Shown: positions 12,666-13,298 of the stretch, piece after piece
Layout of the letters: every line of letters starts with the position of its first letter
Position numbering within the stretch: position 1 is the stretch's first letter
DNA from: Actinobacteria bacterium ATB1
GTDB lineage: Bacteria; Actinomycetota; Acidimicrobiia; UBA2766
Assembly: GCA_021404985.1 (NCBI GenBank)
Contig: QWHP01000022.1
Coordinates: 1-13,298 of the forward strand
Length of the DNA stretch: 13,298 nt
Direction: 5' to 3'
Position numbers and translations under genes: made by a program
Notes under the pieces: model-generated
The model's database searches: none
Seen by the model: only the letters and a program-made list of their open reading frames with translations
Told to the model about the DNA's origin: nothing

Positions 12666-13298
12666 GTGCAATCAGCCATCCCCACCCCGACACCAGGTCC
12701 CGTCCTCCTACTCGCGGCCCTGCTGGCCGCCGGACTCCTCTTCGCGTGCTCGGACGATCCGGACACCACGAAGGCGGACGAGACCGATTCCGGCACGGAT
12801 CAGACCTCGCCCGGCGGCTTCGCGGGTGCAGTTCTGTCCGAGCCGGTCGACGTCGGGGGTGTGGTCCTGCCTGACGCGGCGCCCGAGTCCGCAGGTGCAC
12901 CCTTTGCGATGCGTGCACAACCCGACGGGGTGCTCGTCGTCTATTTCGGGTTCACCTCGTGCCCTGACGTGTGCCCGACCACGCTCGCCGACCTCAGGAC
13001 GGCCCTGGCGGAGGTCGGGGAGCGAAGCTACCGTGTCGACGTCGCCATGGTGACCATCGACCCCGCCCGAGACCGGCCGGAGGACCTGAACGCATACCTC
13101 GACCACTTCTTCGACCGCTGGCACGCGCTCCACACGGACGATCAGGCTGCCCTTGCGACGGCGGAGTCGGCTTTCGGGGTTCAAGCGCGAAAGACGGAGT
13201 CGAGTGGCGGTTTCTATGCCTTCGACCACACCGCAACCGTTTTCGCCGTCGACCCCCCGGGGCCACTGGTCCTCCAGTGGCCCTACGGCACCGAACCA
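12666..13298 (+). CDS. SCO1/SenC/PrrC-type copper-binding lipoprotein (3' partial)
   Basis: The gene runs off the window after 211 codons. GTG 12666 is chosen because AGGG (12657-12660) lies five bases upstream; the in-frame GTG at 12660 overlaps that site. A signal peptide (PVLLLAALLAAGLLFAC, 12-28) ends in a lipobox with Cys28, so the mature protein should be lipid-anchored outside the membrane. A disordered acidic linker (29-50) follows. The thioredoxin-like domain has the copper-binding CxxxC in FTSCPDVCPTT (Cys99, Cys103), the VTIDPARDRPEDL segment (129-141), and the copper-ligand histidine in DHTATVF (His188). SCO proteins deliver copper to the CuA site of cytochrome c oxidase subunit II or act as thiol-disulfide oxidoreductases. 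Perhaps a few residues to a few tens are missing at the C-terminus. It sits 69 bp after the membrane-protein gene and may be co-transcribed with it. Confidence 0.92.
   Translation, partial: MQSAIPTPTPGPVLLLAALLAAGLLFACSDDPDTTKADETDSGTDQTSPGGFAGAVLSEPVDVGGVVLPDAAPESAGAPFAMRAQPDGVLVVYFGFTSCPDVCPTTLADLRTALAEVGERSYRVDVAMVTIDPARDRPEDLNAYLDHFFDRWHALHTDDQAALATAESAFGVQARKTESSGGFYAFDHTATVFAVDPPGPLVLQWPYGTEP

Noticed and set aside
1..13298. CRISPR array, tRNA, rRNA, intact insertion sequence or phage attachment site
   Set aside because: No regularly spaced repeats, cloverleaf-type sequences, complete transposase or integrase genes were seen on either strand.

Overview
The window is high-GC DNA with strong G/C preference at third codon positions, frequent GTG/TTG starts, TANNNT-type -10 boxes and several starts that look leaderless. 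Gene content and order point to an actinobacterium (Actinomycetota). A deep-branching class such as Acidimicrobiia is my guess; the sequence alone does not prove it.

Layout. (1) 1-896: the 3' end of a membrane-anchored extracytoplasmic protein, then a small NifU-type Fe-S scaffold protein. (2) 897-1881: about 1 kb with no intact gene, containing possible relics of transposases. (3) 1882-5360, plus strand: meaB (G-protein chaperone of methylmalonyl-CoA mutase), an enoyl-CoA hydratase, a SAM-dependent methyltransferase and a left-handed beta-helix acyltransferase, closely spaced like an operon. (4) 10345-5380, minus strand: a second methyltransferase, a GH57 alpha-glucan branching-type enzyme and a GalT-like nucleotidyltransferase with overlapping ends, then a GT4 glucosyltransferase after a 220-bp gap. 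This operon converges on the acyltransferase gene. (5) 10346-10629: a divergent intergenic region with strong RNA hairpins. (6) 10630-13298, plus strand: a 297-aa protein of unknown function, an ECF sigma factor, a four-helix membrane protein overlapping the sigma gene (possible anti-sigma factor), and the 5' part of a SCO1/SenC copper lipoprotein cut by the window edge.

How the genes fit together. Regions 3 and 4 are the most interesting. The order and orientation enoyl-CoA hydratase, methyltransferase, acyltransferase, converging on GT4, GH57 and methyltransferase, matches what I recall of the Mycobacterium tuberculosis Rv3039c-Rv3030 region, which is linked to 6-O-methylglucose lipopolysaccharide (MGLP) and glucan synthesis. 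Here a galT-like gene is inserted between GH57 and GT4. The plausible joint product is an alpha-1,4-glucan that is elongated (GT4), branched or trimmed (GH57), methylated (one or both methyltransferases) and acylated (hexapeptide acyltransferase). A sequence element of the form TACCTGCCCG-N5/6-GGACA, with a diverged third copy, recurs at gene boundaries of the minus-strand cluster and may be a regulatory site. Region 6 looks like a separate envelope or copper/respiration regulatory unit.
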